From the NCBI GenBank assembly GCA_001701115.1, contig DAAJ01000083.1:1-6655 (forward strand): a stretch of DNA of 6,655 nucleotides, written 5' to 3'. The notes under the pieces are model-generated. The model had not been told where the DNA came from and ran no database searches. It saw only the letters and a list, made by a program, of their open reading frames with translations. The first letter of the stretch is position 1. The number at the start of each line of letters is the position of its first letter. Shown in pieces: positions 1-5,546 of the stretch. This DNA comes from Bacteroidales bacterium GP2. GTDB lineage: Bacteria > Bacteroidota > Bacteroidia > Bacteroidales > Muribaculaceae. The position numbers and the translations under genes are program-made.

Positions 1-788
1 TGGATGTGTGGATGGTCTTTTGCGGCAAACAGGGTGAGGATGTTGATTCTTTCTGGAGCGAGTATGCGCAGTCCAAAGCTGTAGAAGTTTTTTCGCCCGA
101 TGTCAAGGAGCGGCTTGAAGCGAATATGCCCGCAATTGAGGGGCAAATCGGCGCCGTGAAGGAGCGAATGGCTAATTTGTATCCTGATGTGCGGTTTCCG
201 GACGAGATTTATGCGGTAGTTTCGCCTTATTCTCAGAGTATTATGATTGCGGACAGCGTGATGCTCTTAGCATTAAACCACTATTTAGGAGCGGATTATG
301 CCGGATATGAAGGAATGCCTGCAGAGCAGAGGGTTCTGAAAACGGCATCAAACATTCCTGCGGATATTGCCGAGGCGTTAATCCGTGCCAAATATCCTTT
401 TGGCGGCGATGAGTGGTCACCTATGTGCGCAAAGATGCTCTATGAAGGTGGCGTGGCGGCTGCAGTGAAACGGGTGGCGGCTGTGGGCAGTCCCGTTGCC
501 GTAGGGGTTTCCGAAGATAATTTTGAGATACTGAAAGATAACGAAGAGAGAATCTGGCGGTCAATGGTTGAGGGTGGTATTCTTTTCAGCACTTCGCCCC
601 GCTTGGCTGATGAGTTGCTGAAAGCCTATCCGTCACGCAAATACCCTGTCCGTTCCGGCAGGTTCATTGGTTGGAAGATGGCAGAGAGCGCTATAAGAGA
701 GGGAGTATCACCCGTAGCGTTGCTATCTCCGGATTTTTATTTAAGTGACAATGCTTTGGTTGCTACCGGATACTCTCCATTGAAATAA
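1..788 (+). CDS. gldB: GldB-like protein (gliding-motility lipoprotein family), 5' end missing
   Basis: The reading frame is open to the left edge, so the true start and any lipoprotein signal lie outside the window. About 261 codons are visible; GldB proteins are usually about 320-340 residues. Counting from the GTG at position 6, three blocks resemble the GldB family. The first is ALNHYLGADYAGYEGMP (89-105), the second is NEERIWRSMVEGGILFST (179-196), and the third is GRFIGWKMAESAIRE (218-232) near the C terminus. GldB was named in Flavobacterium gliding, but relatives occur in many non-gliding Bacteroidales, where the role is unclear, so motility should not be inferred here. I see no HExxH metalloprotease motif in the visible part. 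The beta-lactamase gene starts 15 bp after the TAA with no terminator between them, so co-transcription is likely. The family call rests on remembered consensus, not an alignment. Confidence 0.72.
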   Translation, partial: DVWMVFCGKQGEDVDSFWSEYAQSKAVEVFSPDVKERLEANMPAIEGQIGAVKERMANLYPDVRFPDEIYAVVSPYSQSIMIADSVMLLALNHYLGADYAGYEGMPAEQRVLKTASNIPADIAEALIRAKYPFGGDEWSPMCAKMLYEGGVAAAVKRVAAVGSPVAVGVSEDNFEILKDNEERIWRSMVEGGILFSTSPRLADELLKAYPSRKYPVRSGRFIGWKMAESAIREGVSPVALLSPDFYLSDNALVATGYSPLK

Positions 789-803
789 TAAATTCTGATA
801 ATC

Positions 804-1706
804 ATGAAAATCCGTTTGAATTACGCAAAGATTCTGTTCCCTGCTCTTATTGCCTTGGGAGGTTGCGCATCCGGCAAGTTTGATGCTCCGGCACTTGAAG
901 AGAAACTGACTGAGTATGCCAATGGCAAGGATTGCCGTATAGGCATAGCTGTTATTTATGAGGGTGATACTATTTCGGTAAACGGTTCGGAACGGTTTCC
1001 TATGCTGAGCGTTTACAAGTTCCCGCAGGCAATCGCCGTGGGGAGGTTGCTTGAGGAACAGGAATCTTTTCCCGATGATTCAGTTTATATCAGTGAATCA
1101 GAGATATTGCGCGACACTTACAGCCCTATGCGTGAACGCTATGGAGTTACATCCATGCGGCTTCCGATAGGGGAATTAATGCAGTATTCACTGGTGGTGA
1201 GCGACAATAATGCCTGTGACATACTTTTCCGCCTTATAGGTGGTCCTGCTGTAGCTGATTCAGTTGTACGGTCGCTTGGATTCCACAATATTTCTTTGGT
1301 GAACACTGAGGCGGAGATGAATGAGAATCCAGAACTATGCTACTCAAATTCAGCCACTCCCGTAGGCATCGCTTCCCTTATGGATGCATTCTATGATTCT
1401 ATAAGCGATTCAGGGGTTTGGATACATAATATTAAGGTGAATCTTGAGATGTGTTCAACTGGCGTAAACCGTATCCCTGGCGCAAATTTCGAGCCGGAAA
1501 CCCTTATAGGTCACAAGACTGGAACCGGACCGGTGAATGCAGAAGGTAGGATAATTGCAATAAATGACGTGGGTTACATTGAATTGCCATGTGGCAGAAG
1601 CTATACTCTCGCTGTGCTTGTCTCGGATTCTCCTTATAGCCGTGAGGAAACAGAGGGTATGATCGGGGAGATTTCAGAAATAGTCAGGGCTGAAATAGCG
1701 CAGTAA
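804..1706 (+). CDS. bla: Class A beta-lactamase, lipoprotein, subclass A2-like (CfxA/CblA/CepA relatives)
   Basis: This is a serine beta-lactamase that would hydrolyse beta-lactam rings in the periplasm. All class A landmarks are present in its 300 residues. The nucleophile motif is SVYK (S69, K72) and the SDN triad is at 133-135. The omega loop begins NTEAEMN, with E169 as the probable general base (Ambler E166) and N173 at the Ambler 170 position. KTGTG is at 238-242. The omega-loop form, the SxxK context and the block VNAEGRIIAINDVGYIELP after KTG resemble the Bacteroidales A2 enzymes, so cephalosporinase activity is plausible but inferred. Residues 1-21 form a lipoprotein signal with lipobox LGGC (C21). 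No acidic surface-export motif follows the cysteine, which suggests a periplasm-facing anchor. The ATG at 804 is chosen because it gives this signal. It probably shares a transcript with the gldB-like gene. No transfer genes or insertion sequence are visible nearby, so it is probably an intrinsic chromosomal gene. Confidence 0.93.
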   Translation: MKIRLNYAKILFPALIALGGCASGKFDAPALEEKLTEYANGKDCRIGIAVIYEGDTISVNGSERFPMLSVYKFPQAIAVGRLLEEQESFPDDSVYISESEILRDTYSPMRERYGVTSMRLPIGELMQYSLVVSDNNACDILFRLIGGPAVADSVVRSLGFHNISLVNTEAEMNENPELCYSNSATPVGIASLMDAFYDSISDSGVWIHNIKVNLEMCSTGVNRIPGANFEPETLIGHKTGTGPVNAEGRIIAINDVGYIELPCGRSYTLAVLVSDSPYSREETEGMIGEISEIVRAEIAQ

Positions 1707-1715
1707 AATTAGGCT

Positions 1716-1742
1716 ATGGGCAATTAGATGCCCATGTGTTTT
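1716..1742 (+). terminator. Weak hairpin just after the beta-lactamase
   Basis: A 6-bp perfect stem (ATGGGC 1716-1721, GCCCAT 1730-1735) with an 8-nt loop starts 10 bp after the stop codon and is followed by gtgtttt. The U-tract is interrupted and the stem is short. It may be only an accessory or 3'-end-stabilising hairpin ahead of the stronger terminator at 1805-1834. Confidence 0.3.
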
Positions 1743-1804
1743 GCTAATTTAACAATGCTCCGGAGTCCGCACCGGCAGTGGTTTTGGAGCAGTGCATCGG
1801 CTTC

Positions 1805-1834
1805 AAACCGGCATTGGAGGGTGCCGGTTTTTTT
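1805..1834 (+). terminator. Rho-independent terminator of the gldB-bla transcript
   Basis: A perfect 9-bp stem (AAACCGGCA 1805-1813, TGCCGGTTT 1822-1830) encloses an 8-nt loop and runs into an uninterrupted T tract ending at 1834. It lies about 100 bp after the beta-lactamase stop and immediately before the next promoter, so it separates the two plus-strand units. The upstream copy of ACCGGCA at 1771-1777 could compete for the 3' arm. Confidence 0.85.
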
Positions 1835-1862
1835 ACGGTAGAGGGAACTTTCCTAACTTTGC
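1831..1862 (+). promoter_or_regulatory. Bacteroidales-type promoter for the thioredoxin-like gene
   Basis: TAACTTTG at 1854-1861 followed by C matches the Bacteroidetes primary-sigma -7 consensus TAnnTTTG exactly. A T-rich -33 region (TTTT at 1831-1834) lies 19 bp upstream and coincides with the terminator's T tract. Transcription would start near 1867-1870, giving a leader of about 140 nt before the ATG at 2009. Confidence 0.7.
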
Positions 1863-1867
1863 AGCGT

Positions 1868-2008
1868 TAAAATAATGATAAGGGGGTTGAAGAGTCAACC
1901 TCATACGCCGAAAATCGGCATAAATCCGGAAGTGTTCAGATTGAATGACACACATACGCAAATCTCCTTATGCTTACGGATTTATATGTCTAACATTAAT
2001 TATTAGGA
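1868..2008 (+). promoter_or_regulatory. Structured 5' leader of the thioredoxin-like gene
   Basis: This predicted leader contains several perfect inverted repeats. GGTTGA/TCAACC (1885-1890, 1895-1900) has a 4-nt loop. GCCGA/TCGGC (1907-1911, 1915-1919) has a 3-nt loop. A 9-bp long-range stem pairs 1920-1928 (ATAAATCCG) with 1977-1985 (CGGATTTAT), and AGATT/AATCT (1938-1942, 1961-1965) nests inside it. The stretch before the ATG is AT-rich and unpaired in this model. I do not recognise a known riboswitch. The same interval also holds a 43-codon open frame (ATG 1875 to TAG 2006). Whether the interval acts as RNA, as a small ORF, or as neither is undecided. Confidence 0.4.
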
Positions 2009-2500
2009 ATGAAGAAAACAATGACTGCCATTGCGCTCTTCGCCGTTCTTCTAATCTCGGTGTCGGCTCATTCCGGCAGGGTCTACGAGGCCGCTGAAGG
2101 CTATAAGGCTCCTGCTTTCACCGTTTCAAACAGCGACAGCACATTATCGCTTGCCGACCTGAAAGGACGCTATGTTCTCCTGACTTTCTGGGCATCAAAC
2201 GATGCCGCCTCACGAGTGAGTGCCGGAAACTATGACAATCTCGCAGAAAACGCAGATGAAGAACAATTTTGTTTCGTGTCGGTCAATATGGATCGCAATG
2301 AGAATCTCTACAATGAGATTATCCGCCGGGACAATCTTAATGCGAAGTCGCAATTTCGTGTGAAAGATGGTGATGCCTCAAGAATCAAAGAGGAATATCA
2401 TCTGGAGAATGGATTCAACACTTACTTAATTGACCCTTCGGGTCGCGTCATTGCAACGAATCCCTCAGAACCAACCTTAACTCAAGTGTTAAGAAACTAA
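2009..2500 (+). CDS. Exported thioredoxin-like (TlpA/AhpC-TSA fold) protein without redox cysteines
   Basis: The 163 residues start with a signal peptide (KK at 2-3, a hydrophobic run to about 17, probable cleavage near A20). The rest follows the TlpA-like layout: a GYKAPAFTVSNSD strand (31-43), SLADLKGRYVLLTFWAS (47-63), the SVNMD strand (91-95) and TYLIDPSGRVIAT (138-150). The active-site position that normally reads FWATWCPPC reads FWASNDAAS (60-68), so both catalytic cysteines are replaced, by D65 and S68. The usual cis-proline before TxLID also appears replaced, by N137. Only one cysteine remains in the mature protein (C88). It therefore cannot act as a normal disulfide reductase; a structural, binding or chaperone role is possible but unproven. 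It is transcribed alone, from the promoter at 1854 to the terminator at 2511. The ATG at 2009 is chosen because it gives the signal peptide; no strong Shine-Dalgarno sequence is seen. Confidence 0.85.
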   Translation: MKKTMTAIALFAVLLISVSAHSGRVYEAAEGYKAPAFTVSNSDSTLSLADLKGRYVLLTFWASNDAASRVSAGNYDNLAENADEEQFCFVSVNMDRNENLYNEIIRRDNLNAKSQFRVKDGDASRIKEEYHLENGFNTYLIDPSGRVIATNPSEPTLTQVLRN

Positions 2501-2510
2501 TTGAAGCGAG

Positions 2511-2554
2511 CGGGCTTTCAGGAAAAATGTTCCTGATGTCCCGTTTCTTTTTTT
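2511..2554 (+). terminator. Rho-independent terminator after the thioredoxin-like gene
   Basis: The hairpin has an outer CGGG/CCCG stem (2511-2514, 2540-2543), an internal loop and an inner CAGGAA/TTCCTG stem (2519-2524, 2530-2535) around a 5-nt loop. A T-rich tract follows (2544-2554, broken by one C). It starts 10 bp after the stop codon. On the minus strand no T run follows the hairpin, so it probably works mainly for the plus-strand gene. Confidence 0.8.
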
Positions 2555-2590
2555 ATCCCGATACTAAAATAGTGAAAAAATAGCGTGGGG

Positions 2591-3055
2591 TCAGATTTCG
2601 GCTTCGGCAATATCTTCACCAAGCATGGTGCGGAGTGTAAGCTGTGTGCGGAATGAATCTGCAATGACCGGAATGTCAAGGGCAAGCCCCTGGTTCATGC
2701 TGTCATCAGCGATTTTTGTCCACAAGGCTTTTGCAGCAGTCGGATTCTTTTTCATTGCCGATTCGTAGCAGTTCACCATTCTCTGCATGGCGTTATATGT
2801 TCCCGATTCATTGCTTTGTGTTGAATTTATTACCGAAAGATTGTAGTAATCCATGGTGAGTTCCCCAAGAGTCTCCACCGAGCATTCGGAAAGGTGCTCG
2901 TAAAGGTTGTTGCAGAGTTCTGAGGCAAGTTCAGGTTTGTTTTCCTTGAATGCCTGTGATATTTTTTCACACACAGTGCGCTGGGACTGGGTGCATGAAG
3001 TGGCAACTATTGCGCAAAGCGCTATGGCGAGTATGGTTTTAAGTTGTTTTATCAT
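2591..3055 (-). CDS. Small lipoprotein of unknown function
   Basis: I do not recognise the family. The 154 residues begin with a clear lipoprotein signal: K3 and K6, a hydrophobic stretch 8-18, and lipobox ATSC with C21 as the lipidated cysteine. The mature part looks almost entirely alpha-helical, with segments such as ERTVCEKISQAFKENK-like 27-40, ELASELCNNLYEHL (42-55) and a CYESAMKKNPTAAKALW segment (96-112). The last of these resembles a single TPR-type helix pair, but no full repeat array can be shown. It ends in an acidic tail (GEDIAEAEI). Cysteines outside the lipobox are C29, C48, C58 and C96. It is convergent with the thioredoxin-like gene and separated from the upstream same-strand nfn operon by a 13-bp hairpin, so it is probably transcribed alone, although no strong promoter was found. 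The overlapping plus-strand frame at 2907-3260 looks like a shadow. Confidence 0.8.
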   Translation of the reverse strand: MIKQLKTILAIALCAIVATSCTQSQRTVCEKISQAFKENKPELASELCNNLYEHLSECSVETLGELTMDYYNLSVINSTQSNESGTYNAMQRMVNCYESAMKKNPTAAKALWTKIADDSMNQGLALDIPVIADSFRTQLTLRTMLGEDIAEAEI

Positions 3056-3095
3056 AGATAAACAGTGTTTTGTTTTATTTCACATACATATAAGG

Positions 3096-3132
3096 AAGAA
3101 CCGGGCGGTTTTGTTTGACCGCCCGGTTCTTT
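3096..3132 (-). terminator. Long hairpin terminator downstream of the nfnA-gltA operon
   Basis: A perfect 13-bp GC-rich inverted repeat (3096-3108 with 3119-3131; core GAACCGGGCGG) has a 10-nt loop and begins about 25 bp past the gltA stop. Read on the minus strand it is followed by TCCTTATAT, a weak U-tract; on the plus strand it is followed by TTTT. It sits between two minus-strand genes, so its main role is inferred to be ending the operon transcript. It could also block plus-strand readthrough. Confidence 0.8.
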
Positions 3133-3155
3133 TAACTATTTGCTGTTTCTGGTTA

Positions 3156-4610
3156 CTATGCAAGCAGGGCTTCAGCCATTGCAGCTGCGGCGCGTTTGCC
3201 GTCACCCATGGCGAGGATAACAGTTGCTCCGCCTCTCACAATGTCGCCTCCGGCATATAATCCGTCAACTGAAGATTCCATGGTGGAATCGTTGACCTCT
3301 ATTGTGCCCCTCCGGCTTACTTTAAGTCCCGGAACGCTTTCGGGAATCAATGGGTTGGGAGAAACGCCGACACTTACAATAACCATGTCTACAGGAATCT
3401 CCTCGATAGCACCTTCAACCGGTACCGGCGAGCGGCGCCCAGATTCGTCCGGTTCACCGAGCTCCATGCGCTGCACAAGCATTGCGCGTACATTGCCGCG
3501 CTCGTCACCGAGGTATTCAACCGGGTTGTGGAGTGTCATGAACTCAACACCTTCCTGCTTGGCATGCTTGATTTCCTCTACTCGAGCCGGCATCTCTTCT
3601 TCGCTGCGGCGGTAAACCACAATCGCTCTATCGGCGCCCATGCGGCGTGCTGTGCGCACCGAGTCCATCGCGGTATTGCCTCCGCCGATTATTGCTGCTA
3701 TTTTTCCATGTGCCACCGGAGTGTCAAATCCTTTTTTGCCGGCTCCCATCAGGTTCACGCGGGTGAGGTACTCGTTGCTGCTCATAATGCCGATGAGGTT
3801 TTCGCCGGGAATGCCCATGAAGCGCGGAAGACCTGCGCCGCTTGCAACAAAGAGCCCTTTGAATCCGTCGGCACTCATATCTTCCACAGGAATGGTCTTG
3901 CCGATTATGCAGTCTTTCACGAATTTTACTCCAAGAGCCTCAAGTGTGGCAATTTCTGCATCAACGATGTCGTTAGGAAGACGGAATTCGGGAATGCCGT
4001 ACTTCAGCACTCCGCCGATTTCGTGCAAAGCCTCAAAGACAGTCACGTCGAAACCTCTGCGCGCCATGTCGCCGGCAAACGAAAGCCCAGCGGGACCGGA
4101 ACCTGCAACAGCAACCTTGATTCCGTTGCTTTGCGGGCGTTCAACCTTGCTCTTGCCGAAGAGCCTGTCGGTGTCAGCGGCAAACCTTTCCAGGTATCCG
4201 ATTGCAACCGGCTCTTTCTTCATCTTATGGTAGATGCAGCGGCTTTCGCACTGCTTTTCCTGCGGGCAAACTCGACCGCACACTGCGGGGAGGGCGCTGC
4301 TCAGGCGCAGGGTTGCTGCTGCTTCGCTGAAATCGCCGCGCTGTATGTTTTTTATGAATCCGGGAATGTCGATGTGCACCGGGCAGCCGTTGACGCACTG
4401 CGGGTCCGGGCAGTCCATGCAGCGGGTAGCTTCCAGCACAGCCTGTTCCGCCGAAATGCCCTGGTTCACTTCCTCATTGCAAGTAACACGGTAAGCCGGG
4501 TCAAGTTCCGGCATCTTTACCCTTGGTATAGCGGCACGCTCTTTTGCGCTCATTGCTCCGCGCAGTTCCGCGCGCCATGATGCGTCGCGCTCACTTTTTT
4601 CTGCTGACAT
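3156..4610 (-). CDS. gltA (nfnB): GltA-type NADPH-dependent flavoprotein / NfnB (large subunit of the NfnAB transhydrogenase)
   Basis: The 484 residues match the FAD- and NADPH-binding family annotated as homotetrameric glutamate synthase (GltA) or NfnB. An N-terminal domain carries two [4Fe-4S] motifs: C64-x2-C67-x4-C72-x3-C76 and C111-x3-C115-x5-C121-x3-C125. A Rossmann FAD site follows (AGSGPAG, 169-175, with E193 at the strand end), then a nucleotide site (IIGGGNTAMDS, 307-317) with the RRSEEEMPAR segment (334-343) typical of NADPH-using relatives. The C-terminal FAD motif is YAGGD (452-456) with GGATVILAMGDGKRAA after it. No glutaminase or synthase domain is present. Because nfnA lies 22 bp upstream, I infer the Nfn reaction: coupling NADH and reduced ferredoxin to NADP+ reduction in the cytoplasm, reversibly. 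Glutamate synthesis is the older annotation and cannot be excluded from sequence alone. The start at 4610 follows an A-rich region without a Shine-Dalgarno sequence. Confidence 0.93.
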   Translation of the reverse strand: MSAEKSERDASWRAELRGAMSAKERAAIPRVKMPELDPAYRVTCNEEVNQGISAEQAVLEATRCMDCPDPQCVNGCPVHIDIPGFIKNIQRGDFSEAAATLRLSSALPAVCGRVCPQEKQCESRCIYHKMKKEPVAIGYLERFAADTDRLFGKSKVERPQSNGIKVAVAGSGPAGLSFAGDMARRGFDVTVFEALHEIGGVLKYGIPEFRLPNDIVDAEIATLEALGVKFVKDCIIGKTIPVEDMSADGFKGLFVASGAGLPRFMGIPGENLIGIMSSNEYLTRVNLMGAGKKGFDTPVAHGKIAAIIGGGNTAMDSVRTARRMGADRAIVVYRRSEEEMPARVEEIKHAKQEGVEFMTLHNPVEYLGDERGNVRAMLVQRMELGEPDESGRRSPVPVEGAIEEIPVDMVIVSVGVSPNPLIPESVPGLKVSRRGTIEVNDSTMESSVDGLYAGGDIVRGGATVILAMGDGKRAAAAMAEALLA

Positions 4611-4632
4611 ATTGGTAATTTTTATCGTGTTA

Positions 4633-5415
4633 TTAATTGTAAGCCTTCAGGCGCATTATCATTTCATCAAAGTTGACCTTATGTGCGTCAAATTCAGGAC
4701 CGTCGATGCACACAAACTTGGTTTTGCCATCAACGGTAACACGGCAAGCGCCGCACATTCCTGTGCCGTCAACCATTATGGTGTTAAGGGAGCACATTGT
4801 AGGTATGCCGTATTTTTCTGTGAGTAGAGATACGAATTTCATCATCACGGCAGGACCGATAGTGACGACAAGGTCAACTTTCTCACGCTTGATTACACTC
4901 TCCACACCTTCTGTAACAAGCCCTTTGTTGCCGTAAGAACCGTCATCGGTCATTATTATTACCTCGTCGCTCCACGGCGCAACCTGTTCTTCAAGTATAA
5001 TAAGCTCCTTAGTGCGTGCGGCAAGCACGGTGATAACCCTGTTTCCAGCCTGTTTCATTGCCTTGATTATCGGAAGCAGGGGAGCGACACCGACTCCGCC
5101 TCCGCAGCACACCACTGTGCCGACTTTTTCAATATGTGTAGCTTTGCCGAGAGGACCAACCACATCGGCAAGGCATTCCCCAGGCTCAAGGGCGCAAATC
5201 TTATGGGTTGATACTCCAATCTGCTGCACCACAAGTGTGATTGTGCCCTTTTCCGGGTCTGCATCCGCAATAGTGAGCGGTATGCGCTCGCCCCCTTCGC
5301 AAGCGCGCACAATAACAAAATGTCCTGGTTTGCGGGAACGGGCGATAAGAGGCGCTTCCACCACCAGCTTGACTACATTCTCTGAAAAATGCTCTTTCTC
5401 TTTAATTTTAAACAT
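4633..5415 (-). CDS. nfnA: NfnA: FAD/[2Fe-2S] ferredoxin-NADP reductase-like small subunit (sulfide/dihydroorotate dehydrogenase-like)
   Basis: The 260 residues form a ferredoxin-NADP reductase-type protein of the PyrK/SudB/NfnA group, full length for the family. An N-terminal beta-barrel binds FAD (RIPLTIADAD, 44-53). The NAD-binding region starts with the glycine-rich loop CCGGGVGVAPLLP (103-115). The C-terminal cluster region is VDGTGMCGACRV (215-226), with C221, C224 and C236 as ligands and D216 as a candidate fourth ligand. That aspartate pattern is reported for NfnA of Thermotoga and differs from the four-cysteine site of PyrK; the segment CIDGPEFDAHKV (236-247) also fits Nfn. It is the first gene of the operon and would carry the flavin that accepts NADH electrons, passing them to the GltA/NfnB subunit. 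Transcription probably starts from the promoter at 5466-5473, with a leader of roughly 45 nt. SudB-like sulfide dehydrogenase activity is the main alternative. Confidence 0.92.
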   Translation of the reverse strand: MFKIKEKEHFSENVVKLVVEAPLIARSRKPGHFVIVRACEGGERIPLTIADADPEKGTITLVVQQIGVSTHKICALEPGECLADVVGPLGKATHIEKVGTVVCCGGGVGVAPLLPIIKAMKQAGNRVITVLAARTKELIILEEQVAPWSDEVIIMTDDGSYGNKGLVTEGVESVIKREKVDLVVTIGPAVMMKFVSLLTEKYGIPTMCSLNTIMVDGTGMCGACRVTVDGKTKFVCIDGPEFDAHKVNFDEMIMRLKAYN

Positions 5416-5464
5416 AATTGGACCGTGCTTTTTGCCATAAAAGCATATATTTGCCTTATTTTAT

Positions 5465-5473
5465 GCAAAAGTA
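5465..5473 (-). promoter_or_regulatory. -7 element for the nfnA-gltA operon
   Basis: On the minus strand this reads TACTTTTGC, an exact match to TAnnTTTG plus the common following C. It lies about 50 bp before the nfnA ATG. No good -33 TTTG box is visible; the expected place (about 5493-5496) directly abuts the -7 box of the opposing peptidase promoter. Confidence 0.55.
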
Positions 5474-5496
5474 GTAATAATATTGAAGCTTTTACT

Positions 5497-5505
5497 TAAC
5501 TTTGC
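5497..5505 (+). promoter_or_regulatory. -7 element for the C1 peptidase gene
   Basis: TAACTTTGC matches the Bacteroidetes -7 consensus TAnnTTTG exactly and is the same octamer as in the promoter at 1854. Transcription would begin near 5512, leaving about 35 nt of AT-rich leader before the ATG at 5547. No clear -33 box is seen; its expected place next to 5474-5477 adjoins the nfnA -7 element. Confidence 0.65.
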
Positions 5506-5546
5506 CATAGATTAAATAACTAATTCTTATCAATATCGATTGTAGC

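Noticed and set aside
3083..3090. Minus-strand TATGTATG as a promoter for the small lipoprotein
   Set aside because: It has one mismatch to TAnnTTTG and no -33 box at the expected distance, where the terminator hairpin sits. It is too weak to call.
3640..4233. A second long plus-strand frame (197 codons) opposite gltA, with others at 3196-3615 and 4234-4494
   Set aside because: These are shadows in the other antisense frame; the translation is low-complexity (rich in S, P, R) with no start context or motifs.
3528..4580. A 350-codon plus-strand open frame opposite gltA
   Set aside because: It lies wholly antisense to a gene with intact Fe-S and nucleotide-binding motifs. The translation shows no family features, and its length is explained by the codon bias of the minus-strand gene.
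5012..5440. A plus-strand frame of 142 codons opposite nfnA
   Set aside because: It is antisense to the clearly coding nfnA, has a composition typical of a shadow frame, and extends past nfnA into the divergent promoter region.
5453..5465. Inverted GCATA/TATGC repeats in the nfnA leader as an operator
   Set aside because: The arms are only 5 bp in very AT-rich DNA and match no operator I recognise.
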